From assembly GCA_965227045.1 (NCBI GenBank), contig OZ245718.1, positions 1,612,001 to 1,676,000 of the forward strand: 64,000 nucleotides of DNA. Reading direction: 5' to 3'. Positions 1 to 8,808 of this stretch are shown here, one piece after another (the first letter of the stretch is position 1; every line of letters begins with the position of its first letter). The DNA comes from UBA10649 sp965227045 (GTDB taxonomy: Bacteria > Actinomycetota > Actinomycetes > S36-B12). Below the pieces are notes generated by a model that was not told the origin of the DNA, searched no databases, and saw only the letters and a program-made list of their open reading frames with translations. The translations under genes were made by a program, and so were the position numbers.

Positions 1-165
1 GCACAGTCGCAGCCAGTGCCTACCCTCGTCAGCGCGTTGCTCGACCAACGAGCGGCCGCGCGCGCGGCGAAGGACTGGGCGGGTAGCGACCGAATTCGCG
101 ACGAACTGGCTGCGGCGGGCTACACCGTGATCGACACACCCGCGGGCCAGCAACTGCAGGCCTGA
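1..165 (+). CDS. cysS: Cysteinyl-tRNA synthetase, C-terminal fragment
   Basis: The first 54 codons of the window are the end of a gene that begins outside it. The translation holds RAAARAAKDWAGSDRIRDEL followed by AAAGYTVIDTPAG, the C-terminal anticodon-binding helix and 'EDTPxG' tail typical of cysteinyl-tRNA synthetase, which charges tRNA-Cys. The mycothiol ligase MshC is a paralogue, but it normally lacks this exact tail, so CysS is preferred. The stop (163-165) lies 4 nt from the stop of the convergent VanW-family gene, which leaves no room for a separate terminator. Confidence 0.8.
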   Translation, partial: AQSQPVPTLVSALLDQRAAARAAKDWAGSDRIRDELAAAGYTVIDTPAGQQLQA

Positions 166-169
166 TCGA

Positions 170-2014
170 CTACGCGGGCTTGTTCGGCTTGCCCGGCTTC
201 GTCGGCGACGGCGTGGCCGACGGATTCGAGAACGTGTCGTCGCTCGGCTTGGGCGTCGGCTTGGGGCTGGGCTTGCCTGTTGGCGAGGCGCTGGGCGATG
301 CACCAGTCTCGTCGGGATTCTTGCCCGGCTTCTTGTCCGGCTTCTTGCCGCAGATCACTTCTGGTGCTGGCTTGTAGGTCGTCTTGATCGGCTCGCGCTT
401 GACCTCCTTGCCATCCTGATAGAAGACCCGATCGACAACGATCGTGAATCCCTCGACCCCACCTTGGCCCAGGCACTTGTCGGACTTGTCGTAGATCGTG
501 CTGAACTTCTTGATGTCGGTGCGGTTGCCGAACTCCGCCTCGATCTTGTCGTAGACCTTCGTTCCCCATAACGACACGGTGATCGAGGTGTTGGTTATCG
601 ACGACGTGATGAACACGGCATTCGGGGTGTCGTTGCGGAACTTCATGTCGAACAGGCCCCACGCGACCGTCGCCTCGAGTCCAGGCTGGTAACGGGAGAT
701 GTAGATCGAGTGCGCGATGTTCTGCACGCGCTCCATGCCCGAGAAGAATGCGGCAGTCCATGCGGTAGTCGCCGCTGTGGACACGCCACCGCCGAGCGCC
801 TCGTCGAAGACGCCGCCCTCGCCGACGACGAAACCGACCGTGTAGCCGTTCTTCTCGGTGCGCTCCTTGATCGTGTCGTTGAGGGAGAACGTGTCTCCGG
901 GCATCAACAGCGTGCCATTCATCCGACGGGCGGCCTCGCCGATGTTCTGCACGCGGTACGCGGCATACGGGAAGTTCTGCGTGAAGCCGCCGAGCTTCTC
1001 CGTCACGCCCAACTGCTTGGCCTGATCGGTCGTGAGCTTCGGCTCTCGCAACCCGACTGAGACAGTCACCGTTCTATCCGTCGCCGAGCCGTCGAGAACT
1101 GCCGACACCGCGCTCGCCAGTTCCTCGTCCGACACGCCCCGACCGACCTTGGACTTCACGACCTTCGGCTTGCCGCCCCGGATCTTGAAGGTCGCATTGC
1201 GACCCTTGATCTCGATGGGCTTGAGCTCCTTGCGGATCGCCTGATGCAAGATCGTGCCGTCGAGTGAAGGAACGAGGTTCCCGTCGACGGCCGTGTAACT
1301 GAGGGCGCGGCCTATTGCTGCGGCGGGGATCGTCGCCTTGACGGATTCGGCGTTGACCGTGACGGGGGCCGACACTGCTTCCTTCGCGGACGTCAGGGCT
1401 GCCTGCGCGGACTCCTCCGACACGGTCGGCTCGACCTTGACGACCGATGCCTGGATCGGCTTGCGGGGCAGCAGCAGGGCGTCCGTGAGCGCCATCGCGG
1501 TCGCGGCCTCGTCCAGAGCGCGACCCGCGATGCCGTCGGTCAGTTCGGGCTCGCCGTCGGTGACCGTGAGCACCGGCTCCACGGCCGCTACGTCGAGTGC
1601 ATCGGCGATGAGCTGCACCTGGGCGCTGAGCGCTGCCTCGTCGACGGCCGCGATCGCTGGCCACTGACCACCGCCCAGCATGCGGCTCACGAGCGAGAAT
1701 GGACTCCACGAGCGTCCATACGCCGGTTCCACCGAGGCGGCAGCGTCGAGCGAAAGACCGGCGTCGGCGGGCTTGACCACGAAGGTCTGGTCGAGGGCCG
1801 TGACGCGCAGCTTCTTGGACTCCCGCGGGCCCAGAGCCGTCGCGACCGCGGCCGCCGCCTCGTCCTGGGACATTCCGCCGATGTCGACGCCGCCGACCGT
1901 GGTCCCCGAGGCTGCGGTCGAGCCCGAACTCATCGCCATGAACAGATAGATGACGAACAGCAGGATCATCAGTGCGGCTGCCCCGACGATGATGCGGATG
2001 CGGAAAGCCGTCAT
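170..2014 (-). CDS. VanW-family membrane-anchored envelope protein
   Basis: A 614-residue protein with one N-terminal membrane segment (about residues 8-28) and the rest outside the cell. Two repeats resembling the PG_binding_4 module cover roughly residues 40-320. A VanW domain follows at about 335-480, with the motif MPGDTFSLNDT and the glycine-rich GGGVSTAATT region. The last 60 residues are a low-complexity Lys/Pro/Ser tail, probably a disordered cell-wall spacer. VanW proteins occur beside vancomycin-resistance genes in some Firmicutes, but their biochemical role is not settled; no van genes are present here. A role in peptidoglycan binding or remodelling is inferred from the repeats. 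Confidence 0.85.
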   Translation of the reverse strand: MTAFRIRIIVGAAALMILLFVIYLFMAMSSGSTAASGTTVGGVDIGGMSQDEAAAAVATALGPRESKKLRVTALDQTFVVKPADAGLSLDAAASVEPAYGRSWSPFSLVSRMLGGGQWPAIAAVDEAALSAQVQLIADALDVAAVEPVLTVTDGEPELTDGIAGRALDEAATAMALTDALLLPRKPIQASVVKVEPTVSEESAQAALTSAKEAVSAPVTVNAESVKATIPAAAIGRALSYTAVDGNLVPSLDGTILHQAIRKELKPIEIKGRNATFKIRGGKPKVVKSKVGRGVSDEELASAVSAVLDGSATDRTVTVSVGLREPKLTTDQAKQLGVTEKLGGFTQNFPYAAYRVQNIGEAARRMNGTLLMPGDTFSLNDTIKERTEKNGYTVGFVVGEGGVFDEALGGGVSTAATTAWTAAFFSGMERVQNIAHSIYISRYQPGLEATVAWGLFDMKFRNDTPNAVFITSSITNTSITVSLWGTKVYDKIEAEFGNRTDIKKFSTIYDKSDKCLGQGGVEGFTIVVDRVFYQDGKEVKREPIKTTYKPAPEVICGKKPDKKPGKNPDETGASPSASPTGKPSPKPTPKPSDDTFSNPSATPSPTKPGKPNKPA

Positions 2015-2143
2015 GGAGTGGACGCTCCTGCCCGGCAGTTCACGCTCTCCCCGATCCCTCAGCGGCCGGGAGCGGCCGCAGTCCGATGGTATGCGGGCCT
2101 GCCCCTGAAAATCACGTCCGGACCGTCGGACGCGCGAGGGGAG

Positions 2144-2530
2144 CTACGGGTTCCGCGCCTGCGCGGGTTCCGCCCGGACGGGCAGCGTCGCGGCCGCGGA
2201 GCCCACGATCACGCCGCCGAGCAGGTAGGCCATCTGGCGACCGCCTCCCGACAGGGCCATGTCCCCCGACGGGGACTCGGCCGCCATGACGATGGTGAGG
2301 ACCAGCCAGCCCGCCAGGACCGCCCAGCTGCCCCATCGGCTGTGGATCGCCCACGCGCCGCCCCGGATGACCGCGATCAGGACTACCCACACGAGGAGAA
2401 GCCCCCATGGAACAGTCACGTTCACCCAGAAGAAGTCCGCCTGACCGCGCTGAGCCTGAACGAAGGCCCCGACCAGGCCGATGAGCGCACCGACGAGGAA
2501 CAGCCCTGCTGCACCAGCCCAGCGGCTCAC
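2144..2530 (-). CDS. Small four-TM membrane protein, DUF6113-like
   Basis: A 128-residue protein with about four hydrophobic segments and a short charged C-terminus (PVRAEPAQARNP). I chose the GTG at 2530, giving MSRWAGAAG, because it lies 7 nt after the mshB stop codon; longer versions would run deep into mshB. It resembles the DUF6113 proteins commonly encoded directly downstream of mshB in actinobacteria. The tight spacing argues for co-transcription with mshB. Function unknown. The 129 bp between it and the VanW gene hold no clear feature. Confidence 0.65.
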   Translation of the reverse strand: MSRWAGAAGLFLVGALIGLVGAFVQAQRGQADFFWVNVTVPWGLLLVWVVLIAVIRGGAWAIHSRWGSWAVLAGWLVLTIVMAAESPSGDMALSGGGRQMAYLLGGVIVGSAAATLPVRAEPAQARNP

Positions 2531-2537
2531 TGCCGGG

Positions 2538-3419
2538 TCACTCGGCGATGCCCGCGAACAGGTCGGACTCGCGCGCCTGCCCGGCCTCACGGTGCGCGTG
2601 ACCGCGGGCAAGTCGGTAGTACTCGACACCGAAGGCGTCGGCACCGACGGTCGACACGACGCCGAGGAATCCGTCGTCGGGCGTTACCTGCGTGCCGTGA
2701 GCGCGGAGAGCGTCGAACTTCTGCGTGACGAACTGGCTTGCCTCGACCTCAGTGGTCACCAGGTCGTCGTCGCAGGCGAACGGGAGATCGTTCGGATCCA
2801 TGCGCGTGAACTCGTTGTCGAGGCCCTGGGCCTTCGCGGCGGCGATCCCGTCGACGATGACCTGCTTCGGGAACGCCGTCCAGTAGAGCTTGCTCACCGA
2901 CCACGCCTCGCCGAGGTCGGGCCGGAAACTCGCGCTCTCGGCGAGAGCGACCGCGTAGTGGGTGACGCGGTGGGCCTGAATGTGGTCCGGATGGCCGTAG
3001 CCGCCGAAGTCGTCGTAGGTGACCACGACCTGCGGTCGGATCTCGCGGATCACCGACACGAGCTCCGTCGCCGACACGAGCAGGTCGGTGCGCCAGAAGC
3101 AGTCGGGGCGATCGTTCGGCGGGGTGCCGATCATGCCTGAGTCGCGAAACCGCCCCGGGCCGCCGAGCAGCCGTGAGTCCGTCACGCCGAGGATCGACAT
3201 CGCCGCAGCAAGTTCCTCGCGACGATGGGTCCCGAGGGCGTCGTCCTTGTCGGAGGCCAAGTGCGACAACTCCGGGAGGAGAACCTCACCCTCCTCGCCG
3301 AGCGTGCACGTGACGAGAGTCACCTGTACGCCGTCTGCAACGTACTTGGCCATGGTCGCGCCGGTTCCGATGCACTCGTCATCGGGGTGGGCGTGGACGA
3401 AAAGGATGCGCTTGGTCAC
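2538..3419 (-). CDS. mshB: MshB, GlcNAc-Ins deacetylase of mycothiol synthesis
   Basis: A zinc-dependent LmbE-family deacetylase that removes acetate from N-acetyl-glucosaminyl-inositol, the second stage of mycothiol biosynthesis. The N-terminal AHPDDE motif (about residues 10-15) gives the His/Asp zinc ligands and the catalytic Asp; a third ligand lies in GYGHPDH (about 141-147). Length (293 aa) fits MshB, and the sequence differs from the mca product elsewhere in this window in the regions that separate the two families. I start it at the GTG at 3419 because a -10 box TAGCCT (3426-3431) lies exactly 6 nt upstream, indicating a leaderless mRNA; an in-frame GTG two codons earlier is possible. 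It is divergent from the S9 peptidase gene. Confidence 0.9.
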   Translation of the reverse strand: MTKRILFVHAHPDDECIGTGATMAKYVADGVQVTLVTCTLGEEGEVLLPELSHLASDKDDALGTHRREELAAAMSILGVTDSRLLGGPGRFRDSGMIGTPPNDRPDCFWRTDLLVSATELVSVIREIRPQVVVTYDDFGGYGHPDHIQAHRVTHYAVALAESASFRPDLGEAWSVSKLYWTAFPKQVIVDGIAAAKAQGLDNEFTRMDPNDLPFACDDDLVTTEVEASQFVTQKFDALRAHGTQVTPDDGFLGVVSTVGADAFGVEYYRLARGHAHREAGQARESDLFAGIAE

Positions 3420-3458
3420 CGGCACAGGCTACCCACTCGTTACACCTAGCATTTGGGC

Positions 3459-5570
3459 ATGACCTCCCCCGGAGACGAGCAGGCGATCAGTTACCCCCGG
3501 CAAGAAGCGCTCACCAGGCGGTTCCGGCTAGGCCAGCCGCGGGCGTTTCGCCTGTCCCCCGATGGCACCCGGGTCTGCTTCATCCGCAGCGCATCGGGCC
3601 GCGACGCGATTGGCAACCTGTGGTGCGCGGAGGTTGTCGACGGCGCGGTGGTCGAACGACAGGTCGTCGACGCGCGCGACCTGGTCGACAGCAGCGCCGA
3701 TCTGCCCGCGGCCGAGAAGGCCCGCCGCGAGCGGATGCGCGAGACGACGTCGGGAATCACGGCGTACAGCGCCGACGAGAACCTGACGCGAGCGGTGTTC
3801 AGCCTTGATGGGCGGCCCTTCTCGATCGACCTCAGCCAGCGCGGGGCGATTGCCATCGAACTGCCGCATCCTGGGCCGATCGTCGACCCCCAGCTTGCAC
3901 CCGACGGCGCCCACGTCGCGTACGTCAGTGACCGCTCGCTCTACGTCGTCCATGCCGACGGCTCGGGAGAACCCGTGCGCCTTGCGGAGCCGGCATCGCA
4001 GACGCAGAGCTGGGGCCTCGCGGACTTCATCGCCGCGGAGGAGCTGGACCGCGTGCGCGGCCTGTGGTGGCTGCCATCCAACAACGCACTTCTCGTGGAG
4101 TTCGTCGACGAGGCTCAGGTCGACGTGCGCTGGATCAGCGACCCGGCCCACCCCGAAAGGGAGCCTGTACCGCATCGCTACCCGTCCGCGGGCACCACGA
4201 ATCCCGAGGCCCGCCTGTTCGTGATCGGGCTCAACGGAAGCCGGATCGAACTCACGTGGGACTACGAGGCCTACCCGTACCTCGCGACGATCGAGACCGA
4301 CGACGACGGCGCAATCGTCAGCGTGCTGAGCCGCGACCAGCAGCGGCAGCTGATCATGGAGCTGGCAGGAACGCCGAGCGAACTGCGCCCACTGCGCGAG
4401 CGGGTGACATCCCCGTGGATCACCATGCAGCCAGGAGTGCCGCGCCGCGCATCGAACGGCGCCCTGCTCGAGATCGTCGCAAACCACGCCGACGACTGCT
4501 TCCAGCTGGTCGCCGACGATGTGCCCATCAGCCCTGCCGCGCTGAACATCGGCGGTCTGGTCGACTCGACGCCAGACGGCGTCGTCGTGGTCGGCACAAG
4601 AGACCCGATGGATCAGCATGTGTATCGCCTCGACTGGCAGGGAGGACTGCAGGAGGTCACGTCCGGCGCCTCGATCAACTCCGTCGCAGCTCGAGGCGAT
4701 GCGATGGTGATCGCGACGGCATCGGCCGACCGCACAGGGACTCGATTCGAGGCCAGGCTGGTCGGCGCCAGCGGCCCGATACCGTCCAGGGCCGAGCTGC
4801 CCGTGATCGATCCGGCAGTCACCTTCCTACGACTCGGCGAGCGCGAGTTGGCAACGGCGGTGCTGTGGCCGACGGGTCATGTCAAGGGTTCGCGTCAGCT
4901 TCCGGTGATCCTCGCCCCGTACGGCGGGCCGCACCACGCTCGCGTCGTGCATGCTGCCGGCGCGTTCGTCGGCGACCAGTGGCTGGCAGACCAGGGATTC
5001 GTGGTCGTGGTCATCGACGGCGTCGGCACTCCAGGTCGCGGACCGGCGTGGGAGTTCGGCGTGCAGCGGGACCTCGCCAGCGGGGTTCTCTCCGACCAGG
5101 TTGCTGCTCTGCACGCGCTGGCGGAGATCGAGCAGGACGTCGACCTGACTCGCGTTGGCATCACCGGCTGGTCCTTCGGCGGGTTCCTCGCCGGGCTTGC
5201 CGTCCTCGAGCGTCCCGACGTGTTCCATGCCGCAATTGCCGGGGCGCCGGTTACCGACCAGCGGCTGTACGACACCGCCTACACCGAGCGCTATCTCGGC
5301 ACGCCGCAGGACAATCCCGAGGTCTACGACGCGCACTCCCTGCTGCTGAAGGCACCGCAGCTGGAACGGCCGCTCCTCATCATTCACGGCCTGGCGGACG
5401 ACAACGTGCTCGCCGCCAACACCCTGCAGTTCTCGGGCGCCCTGCTCGCCGCAGGAAAGACGCACTCCGTGCTTCCCCTGAGTGGTGTCACGCACATGAC
5501 GCCCCAGGAGGTCGTCACGGAGAACCTCACTCGTCTCGAAGCGGAGTTCTTTACCACTCACCTTGCTTGA
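3459..5570 (+). CDS. S9-family prolyl oligopeptidase / dipeptidyl peptidase IV-like
   Basis: A 703-residue serine peptidase with an N-terminal beta-propeller region (about residues 40-430) and a C-terminal alpha/beta-hydrolase domain. The catalytic triad is visible: Ser572 in GWSFGG, Asp647/648 in GLADDN and His679 in VTHMT. Residues DFIAAEELDR match the Glu-Glu motif that DPP-IV enzymes use to bind the peptide N-terminus, so dipeptide release is likely. No signal peptide, so cytoplasmic. The ATG at 3459 is preferred to a TTG two codons upstream because TAGCAT (3447-3452) lies 6 nt before it. Its last 20 bp overlap the end of the convergent peptide-transport gene dppF; processing of imported oligopeptides is a plausible joint role. 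Confidence 0.88.
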   Translation: MTSPGDEQAISYPRQEALTRRFRLGQPRAFRLSPDGTRVCFIRSASGRDAIGNLWCAEVVDGAVVERQVVDARDLVDSSADLPAAEKARRERMRETTSGITAYSADENLTRAVFSLDGRPFSIDLSQRGAIAIELPHPGPIVDPQLAPDGAHVAYVSDRSLYVVHADGSGEPVRLAEPASQTQSWGLADFIAAEELDRVRGLWWLPSNNALLVEFVDEAQVDVRWISDPAHPEREPVPHRYPSAGTTNPEARLFVIGLNGSRIELTWDYEAYPYLATIETDDDGAIVSVLSRDQQRQLIMELAGTPSELRPLRERVTSPWITMQPGVPRRASNGALLEIVANHADDCFQLVADDVPISPAALNIGGLVDSTPDGVVVVGTRDPMDQHVYRLDWQGGLQEVTSGASINSVAARGDAMVIATASADRTGTRFEARLVGASGPIPSRAELPVIDPAVTFLRLGERELATAVLWPTGHVKGSRQLPVILAPYGGPHHARVVHAAGAFVGDQWLADQGFVVVVIDGVGTPGRGPAWEFGVQRDLASGVLSDQVAALHALAEIEQDVDLTRVGITGWSFGGFLAGLAVLERPDVFHAAIAGAPVTDQRLYDTAYTERYLGTPQDNPEVYDAHSLLLKAPQLERPLLIIHGLADDNVLAANTLQFSGALLAAGKTHSVLPLSGVTHMTPQEVVTENLTRLEAEFFTTHLA

Positions 5571-6705
5571 GGTGGTCCGGATCGCCCGCGTAGTCGATGT
5601 TCTCCGGTCGCGCCGAGCCCGCGGCTTCGACATCGGCGATGACCTCGCTTGGCGGTCGCACCGTCGGCGCGTCAAGCTCGACCAGGCCGGCATCGGCACC
5701 GCGAATGAGCTCGCTGCCAAGGCTCTCGGTGACCGGGAAGTGGCATGCCACCTGGTGACCGGGGGCGTACTCCGCCAGCGGGGGAACCTCCACGCGGCAC
5801 AGATCCTGCACTCGGAAGCATCGGGTGCTGAAGACGCAGCCGCTCGGCAGGTTGATCGGGCTGGGCAGGTCGCCCTGCAGGACGATCCGCTCGCGAGCCT
5901 TCTCCACGCGCGGATCAGGTACCGGCACGGCCGACATCAGCGCGTGCGTGTACGGATGCAGCGGCTTGGCGAAAAGCGTTGCCCTGTCGGTGATCTCGAC
6001 GATGTTGCCGAGGTACATGACTGCAACGCGATGCGACATCTGCCGCACTACCGACAGGTCGTGTGCGACGAATATGTAGGCCATGCCGAACTCGTCCTGC
6101 AGGTCCTGCAGGAGGTTGATGACCTGCGCCTGGATCGAGACGTCCAGCGCCGACACCGGTTCGTCGCAGATGACGACCTTCGGTCGCAGGGTGACCGCTC
6201 GTGCGATCCCGATGCGCTGACGCTGCCCGCCGGAGAACTCGTTCGGGTACCGGTTGTAGTGCTCAGGGTTGAGACCGACTCGTTCCATCGTCTCCTGCAC
6301 AGCCCGCTTCACGCCGCCGGGAGGATCGATCTTCTGCACCTGGTAAGGGCCGGAGATGATCGAGCCGACCGTGTGACGCGGGTTGAGCGAGGAGTACGGG
6401 TCCTGGAAGATCATCTGCAGCTCGCGCCGCAGCGGGACCATCTCCTTCTTGCTCAGACCGGTGATGTCGCGACCGTTGTAGTGGATGGTCCCCGAGGTGG
6501 GTTCGAGGAGCTTGAGCAAAGTCCGTCCCGCAGTCGACTTGCCGCATCCGGACTCGCCGACCAGGCCGAGGGTCTCCCCAGGCGCGACCGACAACGAGAT
6601 TCCGTTGACGGCACTGACAACGCCAACGGTCTTCTTGCGAAGAGCGCCCTTGGTGATCGGGAAGTGCTTGACCAGGGCATCCGTGCTGAGAATCGGCTCG
6701 GTCAT
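5551..6705 (-). CDS. dppF: Oligopeptide/dipeptide ABC importer, second ATPase
   Basis: ATP-binding subunit of the OppF/DppF type, 384 aa. Walker A GESGCGKST is at residues 50-58, the Q-loop is in FQDPYSSLNP, the ABC signature is SGGQRQR, and Walker B with the D-loop is VICDEPVSALD. The C-terminal oligopeptide-ABC extension with the cysteine motif (GCVFSTRCF) follows, then a family-atypical acidic tail of about 50 residues. I start it at 6705, where the ATG shares one base with the dppD stop (TAATG), so translation is coupled. It is the last gene of the dppCABDF operon and overlaps the S9 peptidase gene tail-to-tail by 20 bp. Confidence 0.9.
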   Translation of the reverse strand: MTEPILSTDALVKHFPITKGALRKKTVGVVSAVNGISLSVAPGETLGLVGESGCGKSTAGRTLLKLLEPTSGTIHYNGRDITGLSKKEMVPLRRELQMIFQDPYSSLNPRHTVGSIISGPYQVQKIDPPGGVKRAVQETMERVGLNPEHYNRYPNEFSGGQRQRIGIARAVTLRPKVVICDEPVSALDVSIQAQVINLLQDLQDEFGMAYIFVAHDLSVVRQMSHRVAVMYLGNIVEITDRATLFAKPLHPYTHALMSAVPVPDPRVEKARERIVLQGDLPSPINLPSGCVFSTRCFRVQDLCRVEVPPLAEYAPGHQVACHFPVTESLGSELIRGADAGLVELDAPTVRPPSEVIADVEAAGSARPENIDYAGDPDHLKQGEW

Positions 6706-7742
6706 TACGGCACCTCCGCGTTTCCGACGGCGGCCAGCGACTCCGCTGCGAAGCGGCGCCGATCCTCGACGGGTAGATGACAACGAACAGAGTGAGTCGA
6801 CGACACGGGAAGCAGGTCCGGTCGCTCGGTCTTCGCCCTGTCGTCGGGAAGCATCGACGATGCGCGGCACCGCGGCTCGAATACGCAGCCAGGTGGCAGG
6901 TTGATGAGTGACGGAGGCTGGCCGCCAATGGGGGTCAGTCGCTCGCTCACGTCGTCCAGCCGGGGCACAGAGGACAGGAGTCCAACCGTGTACGGCATCT
7001 GCGGGTCGTAGAAGACGTCCTCGAGTGTGCCTCGCTCGACGAGGCGGCCCGCATACATGACAGCGACCTCGTCGGCGACGTCAGCGACGATGCCCAGGTC
7101 GTGCGTGATGAGGATGATCGCGGTGTTGTACTGCACCTGGAGCTCGGCGAGCAGTTCCATGATCTGCGCCTGCACGGTGACGTCGAGAGCCGTCGTCGGC
7201 TCGTCCGCGATCAGCAGTGACGGGCCGTTGATGAGCGCCATGGCGATCATCACGCGTTGGCGCATGCCGCCCGACAACTGGTGCGGGTAGTCATCGATGC
7301 GACGCTCCGGGTGCGGGATGCCGACTTTGGTGAGCATGTCGATGGCCTGCGCGCGCGCCTCGGACTTCGACACCTTCTGGTGGACCCGAACGGTCTCGAC
7401 CAGTTGCGCGCCGATGCGGTAGAACGGGTGCAGCGACGCGAACGGATCCTGGAAGATCATCGACATCTCAGCCCCGCGAAGCTTGCGGAGGTCGTCGTCG
7501 GATGCCGCGATCAATTCCTTGTCGCCCACCCACGCACGGCCCTCGATCTGGGCGTTCCGGGTGTTCACCAGGCCCATGAGGGACATCGACGTAACACTCT
7601 TCCCGGAGCCAGACTCACCGACGATCGCGAGCGTCTTGCCGCGCTCCACGCTGAAGGTGACTCCATCTACGGCCCTGACGATGCCGTCCTCGGTCGGGAA
7701 GCTGACGCGAAGGTCCTCAACGCGCACGAATGCCTCGGTCAT
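6705..7742 (-). CDS. dppD: Oligopeptide/dipeptide ABC importer, first ATPase
   Basis: ATP-binding subunit of the OppD/DppD type, 345 aa. It has Walker A GESGSGKSV (about residues 42-50), signature SGGMRQR, Walker B LLIADEPTTALD and the C-terminal PPGCVFEPRC motif of the peptide-transport subfamily. The ATG overlaps the dppB stop by 4 nt (ATGA). With DppF it forms the ATPase heterodimer that powers peptide uptake. Confidence 0.9.
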   Translation of the reverse strand: MTEAFVRVEDLRVSFPTEDGIVRAVDGVTFSVERGKTLAIVGESGSGKSVTSMSLMGLVNTRNAQIEGRAWVGDKELIAASDDDLRKLRGAEMSMIFQDPFASLHPFYRIGAQLVETVRVHQKVSKSEARAQAIDMLTKVGIPHPERRIDDYPHQLSGGMRQRVMIAMALINGPSLLIADEPTTALDVTVQAQIMELLAELQVQYNTAIILITHDLGIVADVADEVAVMYAGRLVERGTLEDVFYDPQMPYTVGLLSSVPRLDDVSERLTPIGGQPPSLINLPPGCVFEPRCRASSMLPDDRAKTERPDLLPVSSTHSVRCHLPVEDRRRFAAESLAAVGNAEVP

Positions 7743-8728
7743 TTCAGCCTCACCCGCGGATCGATCACTGCGTATAGAAGGTCGACGACGATATTCGCGA
7801 TCACGATGAACGAACCTGCCACGAGAACGGTTGCGGTGATGACCGGCAGGTCAGCGTCCAGCACTGAGCTGATGGCCAGTCGACCGATTCCGGGCAGGGT
7901 GAAGACACTCTCGGTGATGATCGCACCGCCGAGGAGGATGGCGAGGTCGAGGCCCGCAGCCGTGACGATCGGCGTCAGCGCGGCACGCAGAGCATGCTTG
8001 CCGTTGACGGTCCGTTCAGGAAGGCCCTTGGCGCGCGCCGTGCGGATGTAGTCCTCGTCGAGGGTGTCGAGCATCTGATTTCGAGTCAGACGTATGTAGA
8101 ACGCGGCGTATACGACAGCCAGCGTGAGCCACGGCAGGATCATCGTCTGTAGGAACTGGACGGGGTTCTCGAACGGTGACACATAGTCCGGATAAGGCAG
8201 CAGCTGCCACTTGATCACGACGAAGTACAGCGCGAGAAGTCCGATGAAGAAGGTCGGGAACGAGTAGCCGACGAGCGCGAGTCCGGTGGTCGCACGCTCC
8301 TGCCAACGGCCGCGACGAAGTGCAGAGTAGATGCCGAGCGAGATGCCGCTGACGATCCAGATGATGAAGGCACCGACCGACAGGTAGATGGTGACGGGCA
8401 GGCGGGAGACGATCAGTTCGGTGACGCACTCGCCTCTGCGGAATGAGTAGCCCAGAGAGGGCGCCGGGCACGAGAACGCCACGGGGCCGTTGCCGTAGGT
8501 GCGGCCGACGAAGATGCCCTTGACGAACTCCCAGTACTGCTGCCACAGGGGCAGGTCCAGCCCGAGGCGGACTCGGTTTGCCTCGATGATCGCGGGCGTG
8601 CAGGACTTACCGCATGTCAGCGCCGCTGGGTCCGCGGGCAGTGCGTTGAACAGCAGGAACGTCAGCATGCTCAAGAGCACGAGGATGATCAGACCGGTCA
8701 ATATGCGCCGGATTACATACGTCGACAA
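7739..8728 (-). CDS. dppB: Oligopeptide/dipeptide ABC importer, permease B
   Basis: Integral membrane subunit with an N-terminal membrane segment, a periplasmic-type loop carrying a CGKSC cysteine pair and the permease coupling motif (EDYIRTARAKGLPERTV) near the C-terminus. The TTG at 8728 (MSTYVIRRIL) is chosen because a GAAGG ribosome-binding site lies 7 nt upstream and because this is the family N-terminus. The 80 bp before it hold a strong hairpin that separates it from dppA, so it is probably made at a lower level than the binding protein. Confidence 0.88.
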   Translation of the reverse strand: MSTYVIRRILTGLIILVLLSMLTFLLFNALPADPAALTCGKSCTPAIIEANRVRLGLDLPLWQQYWEFVKGIFVGRTYGNGPVAFSCPAPSLGYSFRRGECVTELIVSRLPVTIYLSVGAFIIWIVSGISLGIYSALRRGRWQERATTGLALVGYSFPTFFIGLLALYFVVIKWQLLPYPDYVSPFENPVQFLQTMILPWLTLAVVYAAFYIRLTRNQMLDTLDEDYIRTARAKGLPERTVNGKHALRAALTPIVTAAGLDLAILLGGAIITESVFTLPGIGRLAISSVLDADLPVITATVLVAGSFIVIANIVVDLLYAVIDPRVRLK

Positions 8729-8762
8729 GGGGCCGCCTTCTACGTGAACGAGGAGGACTTCG

Positions 8763-8799
8763 GGTTGGGTCCCGCGAGACGTGCTCGCGGGACCCAACC
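8763..8799 (-). terminator. 16-bp intercistronic hairpin between dppA and dppB
   Basis: GGTTGGGTCCCGCGAG at 8763-8778 and its perfect reverse complement at 8784-8799 enclose a 5-nt loop. The stem starts 10 nt after the dppA stop codon and has no U-tract. In such operons this position usually holds a partial terminator or an mRNA-stabilising hairpin that keeps the binding-protein message more abundant than that of the permeases. Confidence 0.75.
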
Positions 8800-8808
8800 G
8801 TCAGAGTG

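Noticed and set aside
1..165. MshC (mycothiol ligase) instead of CysS
   Set aside because: The fragment has the full anticodon-binding tail with a DTPxG motif, which favours CysS.
170..2014. A vancomycin-resistance cluster
   Set aside because: Only the VanW-family domain occurs; no vanH/A/X or two-component genes are present.
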